This document shows positions 35,701 to 42,301 of a stretch of DNA of 64,000 bases, one piece after another (position 1 is the first letter of the stretch; every line of letters starts with the position of its first letter). Below the pieces are notes generated by a model. The model saw nothing but the letters and a program-made list of their open reading frames with translations, was not told the origin of the DNA and did no database searches. A program made the position numbers and the translations under genes. Source of the stretch: Akkermansia muciniphila (lineage in GTDB: Bacteria; Verrucomicrobiota; Verrucomicrobiia; Verrucomicrobiales; V1-33); NCBI GenBank assembly GCA_945861415.1, contig CAMAUV010000005.1, positions 56,738-120,737 on the forward strand, read 5' to 3'.

Positions 35701-36263
35701 GCGTACCCGTATCCCTCATGCCCCCCGCGCTCACCGCCACGCTGCGCCGCGACGAATTTGTAGACCTCGTGCGCTTCCTCAGCGAACTGGGCAAAGAGGG
35801 CGGCTACAAAATCCAGGAGGACGGCACCCTGCGCCGCTGGCGCACCGCCCAGCCGCCCGCCGACGCCTGGCGCTGGATGAACCTCAAAGGCAACAAAGGC
35901 TACCACGAAGCCGCCGCCGAACTCACCTGGCTCCCGCTCTACAGCCGCGTGGACGGCACCGTGCACGGCGAAGATACCACCCTCATCAAGACCGGTGCCC
36001 AGGAATGGCGCGCCATCGAAAGCGAGATCGAAGTCAGCGCAGCCGGCAAGATCGGCCTTCGCCTCAACGGCCCCGCCGGGTTGCAGGTCTTCATCGCCGG
36101 CAAGGAACTGCCCGCCGCCGCCGACATGCAGACGGAGGTCCCCGCCGGCAAAGTGCGCGTCACCCTGCTCTTCGATTCCCTCGTGCGCAAAGCGCCGGTG
36201 AAAGTGCAGGTCTATGATGTGCCCGGCAGCGCCGCGAAGACGAAAGCGGTGCCCGGCATGTAG
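32730..36263 (+). CDS. PVC-type membrane-bound dehydrogenase / heme-binding (CxxCH) protein
   Basis: The protein has 1177 residues with a signal peptide (MKRLALLPILASAAFA). An N-terminal beta-propeller (about 20-380) contains GLEVNLFASEPMIHKPIQMA, two DTDGDGKAD calcium-binding motifs, ILHGFKRGPDGCLYLMQSVY and VDVKMGPDGALYIADWYNPI. A long alpha-helical HEAT-like region (about 385-860) follows. A c-type cytochrome domain has heme site C900-QV-C903-H904 (GDPARGELIYRRANLQCQVC) and the usual SLLEPSKKIKEGYATTML block. Methionine in LMPPAL is a candidate axial ligand. The C-terminal 120 residues are an extra beta-rich domain. It is probably a periplasmic sugar dehydrogenase. This architecture is characteristic of the PVC superphylum. 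Confidence 0.93.
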   Translation: MKRLALLPILASAAFAQRNLKEIPNTDPAVQLATFKTAPGLEVNLFASEPMIHKPIQMAWDEKGRLWVASSAIYPHIKPGQTETDKILVLEDTDGDGKADKSTVFYEGLLVPTGILPGDGGAYVANSTELLFMKDTDGDGKADTKEVLLSGFGTEDTHHILHGFKRGPDGCLYLMQSVYIHAHIETPFGVRRLMGSGIWQYRPETGRLEIFTMGQINPWGHIFDKWGQSFTTDGAYGEGINYAFPGATYRCLPDQRPRILKGLNPGQPKHCGLEIISGRHFPEDWQGDLITNDFRGHRVNRFKVSDQGSGFASRQMEDVLVSNHGSFRPVDVKMGPDGALYIADWYNPIIQHGEVDFRDDRRDHVHGRIWRISVKGREKCPKVDFAKKSGEELIALLKESEQWVRLEARMELAKRVRADRSELDKVAGKLAEALTLVISTPSSPFGAEAYWLLGELLEGASKTASGIKSIMEFAISGSAHKAELRALGARVAGHLALHHSLPDDVKQSFVRRAAFLSGEEKQFIGDGSARVRLEAVNALRMFATPQAVELACRVLDQPMDENLDFALWLTCSELADVWLPAFQKGEITFGGNVTHIAYALKAANKPEAVGGLLEMVREGKVAADRVNGVIEIVAALGTKADLEKLLALAIAPDSGKPSVAVLAVDPVFNALSAAAQQRGIRPDGGNEVVLNLLGGKAPETRVVAIKLAGAWKLEAARPKLEEIAKNPDNETLRAPVLQALTALGNSEGIFRHLLHERKVYVIPYTAEILANYARVNGQAAATDAAEFFAGKWQLKDDAEGTAAAGKVVDAFLAQKNGPAVLAAALKDKKVPAALATTGVQRASAVGGDTKALVEALTIAGGLQPVMALTPEQLTQMMAEVKSAGDPARGELIYRRANLQCQVCHALGAVGGIVGPDMVSLGASAPVDYIIESLLEPSKKIKEGYATTMLTTKTGGIHSGFLVRTDDREVILRDAAGKTESIPANTVDKQESVPVSLMPPALTATLRRDEFVDLVRFLSELGKEGGYKIQEDGTLRRWRTAQPPADAWRWMNLKGNKGYHEAAAELTWLPLYSRVDGTVHGEDTTLIKTGAQEWRAIESEIEVSAAGKIGLRLNGPAGLQVFIAGKELPAAADMQTEVPAGKVRVTLLFDSLVRKAPVKVQVYDVPGSAAKTKAVPGM

Positions 36264-36284
36264 AACACCAGCCCGACCCCAATC

Positions 36285-36818
36285 ATGAGTGAAAAGGCAT
36301 TCATGTTCGATTCGGAAGACCCGGCGATGCAACAGGCATACCGGTCAGCGCGATCTTCATTTCGCTATTTTTGGCGGGAACTTTCGTGGGAGCACCGTCG
36401 GATCGTCCCCGGTCTGGATATGGCGATGGTGAAGTTCCCCTTCACTGATGGTCCGCGATCGGATGGCAACGCCGAGTATGAGCAGATGTGGATTGGCGAT
36501 GTGGATTTCGACGGCGATGAGATCAGCGGCAGCCTGATGAACTCTCCGAATTGGCTGACCTCTGTAAGACAGGGGGCCAGTATTTCCATGCCCTTCCAGT
36601 CTCTCTCCGACTGGATGATGACCTCCAGTGGCCGTGCCTACGGGGGATTCTCCGTGAATCTCATGAGGTCGCGAATGAACAGTCGTGAGCGCGCTCAGCA
36701 CGATGAAGCATGGGGCCTTGATTTTGGCGACCCGGCAGATGTGCTTGTGGAGATTCAGCGGAACGCCAAACCGAAAGCGGGCTTCGTCTCCGGCCTGTTT
36801 GGGAGAAATTCCCGCTAG
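36285..36818 (+). CDS. DUF2314 domain protein
   Basis: This 177-residue cytosolic protein starts 22 bp after the cytochrome gene. AMQQAYRSARSSFRYFWREL, MVKFPFTDGPRSDGNAEYEQ and GFSVNLMRSRMNSRERAQHD with AWGLDFGDP match DUF2314 (YegJ-like). The TAG at 36816-36818 is followed in the same frame by nine sense codons (APAAFQDHP) and then directly by the ankyrin frame. DUF2314 and ankyrin segments can occur on one chain, so this stop may be a nonsense mutation splitting one gene of about 270 codons. Confidence 0.8.
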   Translation: MSEKAFMFDSEDPAMQQAYRSARSSFRYFWRELSWEHRRIVPGLDMAMVKFPFTDGPRSDGNAEYEQMWIGDVDFDGDEISGSLMNSPNWLTSVRQGASISMPFQSLSDWMMTSSGRAYGGFSVNLMRSRMNSRERAQHDEAWGLDFGDPADVLVEIQRNAKPKAGFVSGLFGRNSR

Positions 36819-36845
36819 GCACCGGCTGCTTTCCAGGACCACCCA

Positions 36846-37097
36846 ATGTGCGTGAATATGCTGCCGAAGATTGAGGCTCAGTTGCAGTCTGATCCTGGAA
36901 TCGCCCGCAGGACCGATGAGCAGGGCTGGACGCTGCTTCACCGGGAGGCCTTAGCCGGCAATCTCGGAGTAGTGAAGTTGCTCGTCACGGCGGGTGCGGA
37001 TGTGTCCGCCCGCACGGCGAAGGGCCAAACCGCCCGCGAGTTGGCCCAAAAAATTGGCTGGGCCGAAATTGCAGAACATCTCGGGTCGTTACGATGA
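36846..37097 (+). CDS. Ankyrin-repeat protein, probably the severed C-terminus of the DUF2314 gene
   Basis: These 83 codons are in the same frame as the preceding DUF2314 gene. TDEQGWTLLHREALAGNLGV then VKLLVTAGADVSARTAKGQT form one complete ankyrin repeat, and ARELAQKIGWAEIAEHLGSL forms a second, truncated one. The opening MCVNMLPKIEAQLQSDPGIA reads straight through the nine codons after the DUF2314 stop. It could be translated from its own ATG but has no ribosome binding site that I can see. Confidence 0.65.
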   Translation: MCVNMLPKIEAQLQSDPGIARRTDEQGWTLLHREALAGNLGVVKLLVTAGADVSARTAKGQTARELAQKIGWAEIAEHLGSLR

Positions 37098-37271
37098 GTG
37101 CGGGTTGGAAACCAAGGTGAGGAGCAAGCTCCGGTCCTAAAGTCCGGACATACATTCTCGAAGGACGCCGGCTCGCCACGCTACCGGATGCAATGGACGA
37201 AAGACGACCGCTTCGGACCGGATGATCTGTTCCACAATCCATACGGATTATGGAAATTGACCGTCCTCTGA
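37098..37271 (+). pseudogene. In-frame continuation fragment after the ankyrin stop
   Basis: Directly after the ankyrin TGA (37095-37097), the same frame reads on for 57 codons: VRVGNQGEEQAPVLKSGHTF, then SKDAGSPRYRMQWTKDDRFG and PDDLFHNPYGLWKLTVL, to TGA at 37269-37271. The texture is protein-like (RYRMQWTKDD, FHNPYGLW), but no start codon other than GTG is present and no family is recognised. It may be a relic of an independent gene. The rest of the gap to 37407 holds nothing. Confidence 0.35.
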
Positions 37272-37407
37272 TTGTGCGCTCGCCGGTCGTGGGGGCATAG
37301 CAATTGTCGGCATGAGCAGAATTCATGGACTTACTTAAGTTTTCCTAAAGAAAAAATTGCCTTTTCGAAATGCGCGGAATATAGCTGCTCCAGAAATTGT
37401 ATTGCAC

Positions 37408-38103
37408 ATGAGTAATCCGATACGCGACTGCACAGTCTGCGGCTAGGCATTTTGGTCTACGCCGTCGCAAAGTGATGCCCCGGCGACTTGTCCGGAGTGC
37501 GCCGAGATATCCGCATCCGCAGAGGCCCTTGAGGAGGCAAAGCCCGTCGAGCGCCCCCGGTTTGTGGCGCTGAGTGCTTTGCCCCCGGAGAAGCGTTTGC
37601 CTCCTCGCCGGATTGGGACCGCGCCTTCACCGGCACCGGCAGTAAGGAATGCGAATCCAGCTACTCCCCCTGCTCCTATGTTGTCGGGCTGCACCCTGCC
37701 GGCTCCCCGGAGGTCGGAGCACAGCCGGGAGATTGCTCCATCGCTCACTTCTTCAGCGCCAGTGCGGCCTCTGCCGGTTCCTCCGGTCGCGACGCCTGCG
37801 GTGCGGGCTCCGGTTCCTGTCCCAGCCATTCCTGCAGCCCTCCAGCAGATTGGATTCAACTGCCCGTCCTGTTTTACGGTTCTCGTCATTAAAGATCCGT
37901 CCAGCTACGATGGCCGCGCAGCGCCCTGCCCCTACTGTGCGGTCACTATTCTGCCTCCGCGGGTGGCGCCGCCTTCGCCGTTTAAGGTGCTTCAGGCGGT
38001 GGCGCTGCCGGAGCAGGAACCAGCTCCGGCCGGCCGGCTGCAGTGGACCAATTTCGAGAACCTTTCGCGCGACGTGCAGGAGGCGGAAGTGGCTTTGGCC
38101 TGA
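37408..38103 (+). pseudogene. Zinc-ribbon, proline/alanine-rich protein interrupted by an amber stop
   Basis: From the ATG at 37408 the frame reads MSNPIRDCTVCG, then TAG (37444-37446), then AFWSTPSQSDAPATCPECAE and onward to TGA at 38101. The stop falls inside a zinc ribbon (CxxC...CxxC: CTVC and CPEC). A long Pro/Ala-rich linker follows (LPPRRIGTAPSPAPAV-type), then a second zinc-ribbon pair, FNCPSCFTVLVIKD and APCPYCAVTILPPR, and a final acidic tail. Two zinc ribbons joined by a low-complexity linker suggest a regulatory or membrane-associated adaptor. Translation from a later start (ATG around 37678) could still give the C-terminal ribbon. Confidence 0.6.
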
Positions 38104-38122
38104 TCGCGGCGACGTGGCGGTC

Positions 38123-38833
38123 TCAGCGGTGGCGGGTTGACGGTTTTTTAGACCGTGCGGCCAACTCCGCTACCATGCCTTCAAGGACGGCGAGGCCGAA
38201 GGAGATTTTCTTGAAGAATGACGCGTTGTGCCTCACCACGATGAATCGCGGGTGTTGAGACCAGAGCCCGCGGAGACGCCCGTCGAGTTCCACGGCCTGA
38301 TGCATGGATTCGTTGCGGATGGGATTGCCGCCTTCGATTGACATGCCGCCGACTGCAGCACTTTCGAAAAAGATGACACCATCGTAACGCGCCAGCTCCT
38401 GCTCCAGCGAAGTGCCCTGCGCGGAGAAGAATTCGGATGGTTCCCCTGGCCAGTAAGCGGCTCCATCCACAGTGCCGCGGTCACAAAGGAGGATCCTGCC
38501 CGGATATTGCGCGGACTGCACGTCTTCGAGGTTTCGCTGCACATGAAAAATTGCGCGCTGACTGGCCCGGATGGCTTCATGCTCGTGACACCGCGGGAAT
38601 CCGCCGCTGAAGATGAGCGTCGCCGCTTCCGGCACAATGACGACGCGATCCCCAATTTCGCGCCGGAACAAATCCGCTGCCGTGGTCTTTCCTCCGCCGG
38701 GCCCCCCCGTGAGCGCGATGCGGCAGCGGTGATTGCCGTTGAGGTTTCGCCGCAGTTTGGCCAGCGTGGAGGGGTTGAGGCGGGGACTTTCGGACGGAGC
38801 GGGGCGTTTCATTTGACTGGACCTGTGGCGCAT
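38123..38833 (-). CDS. AAA_28-like ATPase (P-loop nucleotide kinase fold)
   Basis: The protein has up to 236 residues; the ATG at 38812 is an equally good start. Walker A is IALTGGPGGGKTTAADLFRR and the Asp of a probable Walker B is in ILLCDRGTVDGAAYWPGE. VVIVPEAATLIFSGGFPR and QRNLEDVQSAQYPG are typical of AAA_28 proteins of the P-loop kinase type. Their substrates are mostly unknown. It is convergent with the zinc-ribbon gene and lies immediately downstream of a nitrate reductase relic. Confidence 0.85.
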   Translation of the reverse strand: MRHRSSQMKRPAPSESPRLNPSTLAKLRRNLNGNHRCRIALTGGPGGGKTTAADLFRREIGDRVVIVPEAATLIFSGGFPRCHEHEAIRASQRAIFHVQRNLEDVQSAQYPGRILLCDRGTVDGAAYWPGEPSEFFSAQGTSLEQELARYDGVIFFESAAVGGMSIEGGNPIRNESMHQAVELDGRLRGLWSQHPRFIVVRHNASFFKKISFGLAVLEGMVAELAARSKKPSTRHR

Positions 38834-38850
38834 ACGTCCGGTCCGTCAAC

Positions 38851-39300
38851 TCAACCTGGAGAGGCTGCCGCTTCGATTTTCACCGCGCAGTGTTTATAGG
38901 ACGGCTGGCGGCTGAGCGGGTCAGCGTGCCAGAGTGTGAGCTGGTTTACTGCCGGATCGTGCATGGGCACAAAGATCTGACCGGGAGAAACTGACGGCCC
39001 GGTTTGCACACGGGCATTCATGGATCCGCGTCGGGAAGTGATGGTGATGTACTGACCCTGAGTGAGGCCCAGCGCCGCCGCATCGCCGGGATGCATTGAG
39101 CAGAAAGTCGCGTGCGGATGAAGTTTTCGCAGCACCATGGAGCTGCGGGTGCGGGTCTCTGTGTGCCATTGTGCGGAGGTCCCGCGTCCGGTGAGCAGCA
39201 CAAAGGGGAACTCATCGCCATCGATCCTCCGGGCGGGCGGATTCAGCGGAGCTGGGTAGGTGTCGCGATGAAGGACCGAGCCATGAATCTGGCTGAGCGT
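38851..39300 (-). pseudogene. Assimilatory nitrate reductase C-terminal relic (molybdopterin-binding domain)
   Basis: The minus strand reads HGSVLHRDTYPAPLNPPARR, DGDEFPFVLLTGRGTSAQWH and TETRTRSSMVLRKLHPHATF, then GDAAALGLTQGQYITITSRR, PGQIFVPMHDPAVNQLTLWH and DPLSRQPSYKHCAVKIE, ending at TGA (38851). These are the molydop_binding domain and C-terminus of NasA/NasC-type reductases. The remaining roughly 600 residues with the Mo site and Fe-S cluster are absent; upstream is stop-containing sequence and then ispA. This is a truncated remnant. Confidence 0.8.
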
Positions 39301-39387
39301 ATTTTTCTGGGGCTCTGCCGTGAGAGTGGCCGGTTATTAGTCTCGAAGCTCAATCGCTGCCCCGGCTAATTGCCAGCGGGCTCCGCA

Positions 39388-40254
39388 CTAATAGTCGCGG
39401 GCCAGCAAGTGATCGGCTATCTCTCGGAGGCGGCTGGCGGACTGTCCAAGCGGGGCGATGGCGGCGTGCGCTTCATTTGTCAGGCGGGCGGCTTCATCCC
39501 GTGCTTTTTCGAGGCTGAGGATGCTCACATAAGTGCTTTTCCCGGAGGCGGCGTCCTTGCCGGCGGTCTTGCCGAGTTTTTCCGACGATTGTGTGCAGTC
39601 GAGAATGTCATCAATGACCTGGAAAGCGAGGCCCAGGTTATAGCCGAAAGTGGTTAGGGCCTCCATGCTCTGAGGAGAGGCGTCGGCAATGAGGCCTCCA
39701 AGGCGGAAGCAGCAGGTTAGCAGCGCCGCTGTCTTTCCTTCGTGAATCGTGCGCAGTTCATCAAAGCTGATTTGACGTTCCTCACCCTCAAGGTCCAGAA
39801 CCTGACCGGCGATGAGAAACTTCGAACCTGCCGCGACCGCCAGTTCTTTCACGAGTTCAGCGCCGCCGGATTGGAGAAGAAGCTCAAACGCCAGCGGTTG
39901 GAGTGCGTCTCCGGCAAGGACAGCTATTGCTTCGCCATAGACTTTGTGGCAGGTTGGGTGCCCCCGGCGGAAGTCATCGTCGTCCATGCATGGCAGGTCA
40001 TCGTGGATGAGCGAGTAAGTATGAATGCACTCCACGGCGCACGCGGCAGGCAGCGCTTTTTCCGTATCGCCGCCGCAAGCTTCGCAGGCGGCCAGCAGCA
40101 GAATGGGCCGCAGGCGCTTTCCGCCCGCGAACATGCTGTGGCGGATGGCCGCATGGAGGGTCGCGGGTGCTTCATCCGAGCGCGGCAGCAGGCGGCCGAG
40201 CGCGGCCTCAGTGCGGTCTTTTTGAGTTGCGATCCATGTGGCGAAATCAGTCAT
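39388..40254 (-). CDS. ispA: Short-chain polyprenyl (farnesyl/geranylgeranyl) diphosphate synthase
   Basis: The protein has 288 residues. The first aspartate-rich motif is LIHDDLPCMDDDDFRRG, as in IspA, and the second is FQVIDDILDCTQSSEKLGK. FAGGKRLRPILLLAACEACG binds isopentenyl diphosphate. It condenses isopentenyl diphosphate with allylic diphosphates to make farnesyl or geranylgeranyl diphosphate for quinones, carotenoids and undecaprenyl carrier. Length and motifs are complete. The exact chain length of the product is not determined. Confidence 0.95.
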   Translation of the reverse strand: MTDFATWIATQKDRTEAALGRLLPRSDEAPATLHAAIRHSMFAGGKRLRPILLLAACEACGGDTEKALPAACAVECIHTYSLIHDDLPCMDDDDFRRGHPTCHKVYGEAIAVLAGDALQPLAFELLLQSGGAELVKELAVAAGSKFLIAGQVLDLEGEERQISFDELRTIHEGKTAALLTCCFRLGGLIADASPQSMEALTTFGYNLGLAFQVIDDILDCTQSSEKLGKTAGKDAASGKSTYVSILSLEKARDEAARLTNEAHAAIAPLGQSASRLREIADHLLARDY

Positions 40255-40377
40255 GCCCCGCCGTGTCAGGCGTGGAGGGGCTTTGCAAGGGGACGGTGAA
40301 CTAGTGGTTGCTTTTCCGTCTTGGCACTCGGCGGTCAGTCAGTCTCCGGTTGGAAGCTCACGGCAAAGCTTAATCGA

Positions 40378-42111
40378 TCAATCCCCATTCCGGTCGTCGA
40401 GGAACGAGGTGCGGCAGAGTTCGGCATACTTTCCCCCGGCAGCGAGAAGTTCGGCGTGCGTTCCCTCTTCAATGACGCGGCCAAGATCGAGCACATAGAT
40501 GCGGTCGGCATGGCGGACGGTGGAGAGACGGTGCGCGATGACAAAAGAGGTGCGATTCACCATGAGGCGCTCGAGGGCTTCCTGGATGAGGCGTTCGGTC
40601 TGGGTGTCCACGCTGGCGGTGGCTTCATCGAGGAGAAGAATGGGCGGATTCTTGAGCAGAGCGCGGGCAATGCTCAGTCGCTGCTTTTCACCGACGCTGA
40701 GGCGTACGCCGCGCTCACCCACCTGCGTGTCGAGCTTTTCGGGGAGGCGCTCGATGAAGTCGCGGGCATTGGCGGCCTCCACGACGCGCCAGAGTTCGTC
40801 TTCGGTCGCGGTGCGTTTGGCGATGAGCAGGTTCTCCCGCACCGTGCCATTGAAGAGAAAACTCTCCTGGGTGACGTAACCGATCGCCCGACGCAAAGCT
40901 GGCTTGCTAACGGAGCGGACATCCTGCCCGTCGATGGTGATGGTGCCGCTCTCGTATTCGTAGAAGCGGGTGAGCAGGTTGATGATGGTGCTTTTTCCGG
41001 CGCCTGTAGCGCCGACCAGCGCGACGACCTGCCCTTGTTTGGCTTCTAGGGTGACGCCCTGAAGAGTGGCGTGTTTGCCGGAATAAGTGAACATCACGTC
41101 TCTGAACTGCACATGCCCATGAGCGAGGCGCAGGGGTTCTCCGGCGGTGGCATTGTTCTCCGGTGTGGCATCCATGATGTCGAACACACGGTCAGCGGCG
41201 GCGCGTCCGGCCTGGAGGATTTGGTTTAATTGATGCAGCCGTCCCACCGGTTCATAGAAGAATGGCATGAGAAAAAGGAAGCCGGTGAATTCTCCCTGCG
41301 TGAGGGAGTCGTTCATGACCGCCCGGCCGCCGAAATACAGGACCAGCACGGTTCCCAGCGCCGCTATGTAGTTCATGCCGGGATTGTAGAACGACCACGC
41401 GCGCATTACCCGCAGGGTGGCGCGGCGGAGCCGGTCGGAAAAGGAGTTGAAGCGGGCGTGCTCATCCGTTTCCATGCCGTAAGCTTTGATCTGCCGGATG
41501 CCGCTGATGTTGTCGTGCAACATTGAATTCATCTCACCGGTGGCCTTGCGGACGTCCTTGTAGCGGCCCCTGGCGTTCATGGTGTAGTAAAGTGCGCCGA
41601 CGGCGAGAAAGGGGAGGGGGATCATCCCGACGAGGGCCAATCCGGAGCTGTGCCAGAACATCCAAGAGCCCACGATGATGATTTGCAAAATGGCCACCAG
41701 CCCCTGCTCCACGCCGTCGATGAGCACACGCTCCATAGCATTTACGTCCTCGGCGATGGTGGTCATCAGGTCGCCGGTAGGTTTTTGGTCGAACCACGGG
41801 AGCGGAAGCGTTTGCAGGCGTGAGTAGAGGTCGCTGCGGATATCAAAGATTACCCGCTGCTCGAGGGTGTTGTTCAGGATGATGCGCAGAGTGTTGAGGG
41901 CATCGCGGCCGAACCATGCCAGCGCTGCCAGCACTACCCATGGCACTAGTTTCTCCGGCTGGTGTCCGGGGATCACTTCATCGACGATAGTTTTGATGGC
42001 ACTGGGAGGCACCAGCACCATAAGGGTGCCGCATACGGCGCAGGCCAACTGCGCGAAAGCCATGCCCGGATACCGGCGCAGCCATGGAAAAACTCGAAAA
42101 ATGGTCCTCAT
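40378..42111 (-). CDS. ABC transporter, fused permease/ATPase (MsbA/LmrA-like exporter)
   Basis: This 577-residue half-transporter has an N-terminal six-helix transmembrane domain (about 15-310) with the coupling regions LPLPWFDQKPTGDLMTTIAE and NISGIRQIKAYGMETDEHAR. Its C-terminal ATPase has Walker A GQVVALVGATGAGKSTIINL, the Q-loop region around IGYVTQESFLFNGTV, signature GVRLSVGEKQRLSIARAL, Walker B ILLLDEATASVDTQTE and switch His in FVIAHRLSTVRHADRIYVLD. It probably acts as a homodimer exporting lipid, lipid A or drugs. It lies 123 bp upstream of ispA on the same strand. Confidence 0.94.
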   Translation of the reverse strand: MRTIFRVFPWLRRYPGMAFAQLACAVCGTLMVLVPPSAIKTIVDEVIPGHQPEKLVPWVVLAALAWFGRDALNTLRIILNNTLEQRVIFDIRSDLYSRLQTLPLPWFDQKPTGDLMTTIAEDVNAMERVLIDGVEQGLVAILQIIIVGSWMFWHSSGLALVGMIPLPFLAVGALYYTMNARGRYKDVRKATGEMNSMLHDNISGIRQIKAYGMETDEHARFNSFSDRLRRATLRVMRAWSFYNPGMNYIAALGTVLVLYFGGRAVMNDSLTQGEFTGFLFLMPFFYEPVGRLHQLNQILQAGRAAADRVFDIMDATPENNATAGEPLRLAHGHVQFRDVMFTYSGKHATLQGVTLEAKQGQVVALVGATGAGKSTIINLLTRFYEYESGTITIDGQDVRSVSKPALRRAIGYVTQESFLFNGTVRENLLIAKRTATEDELWRVVEAANARDFIERLPEKLDTQVGERGVRLSVGEKQRLSIARALLKNPPILLLDEATASVDTQTERLIQEALERLMVNRTSFVIAHRLSTVRHADRIYVLDLGRVIEEGTHAELLAAGGKYAELCRTSFLDDRNGD

Positions 42112-42301
42112 CTGAGAGGTGAATTAAGCGGGCTCGAACTCCCTGACAAGGAGCAGGCGTCAGGACTTTAGGGAACGTCTTTCGAGGCTCAGAAGATCCC
42201 CGTTTTCCCGGCTAGACGGGAAGATGGTCCGGTTCCATGATCTGCGGAAGAAATTTCATGACAACGTTCGCTCGGCGTCGCTGTCTTATTCTTATCGCCC
42301 C

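Noticed and set aside
1400..38103. Amber (TAG) recoding, for example pyrrolysine
   Set aside because: TAG terminates several intact genes normally (nitroreductase, PVC cytochrome, nucleoside transporter), prfA with a PAT motif is intact, and other relics are cut by TGA as well.
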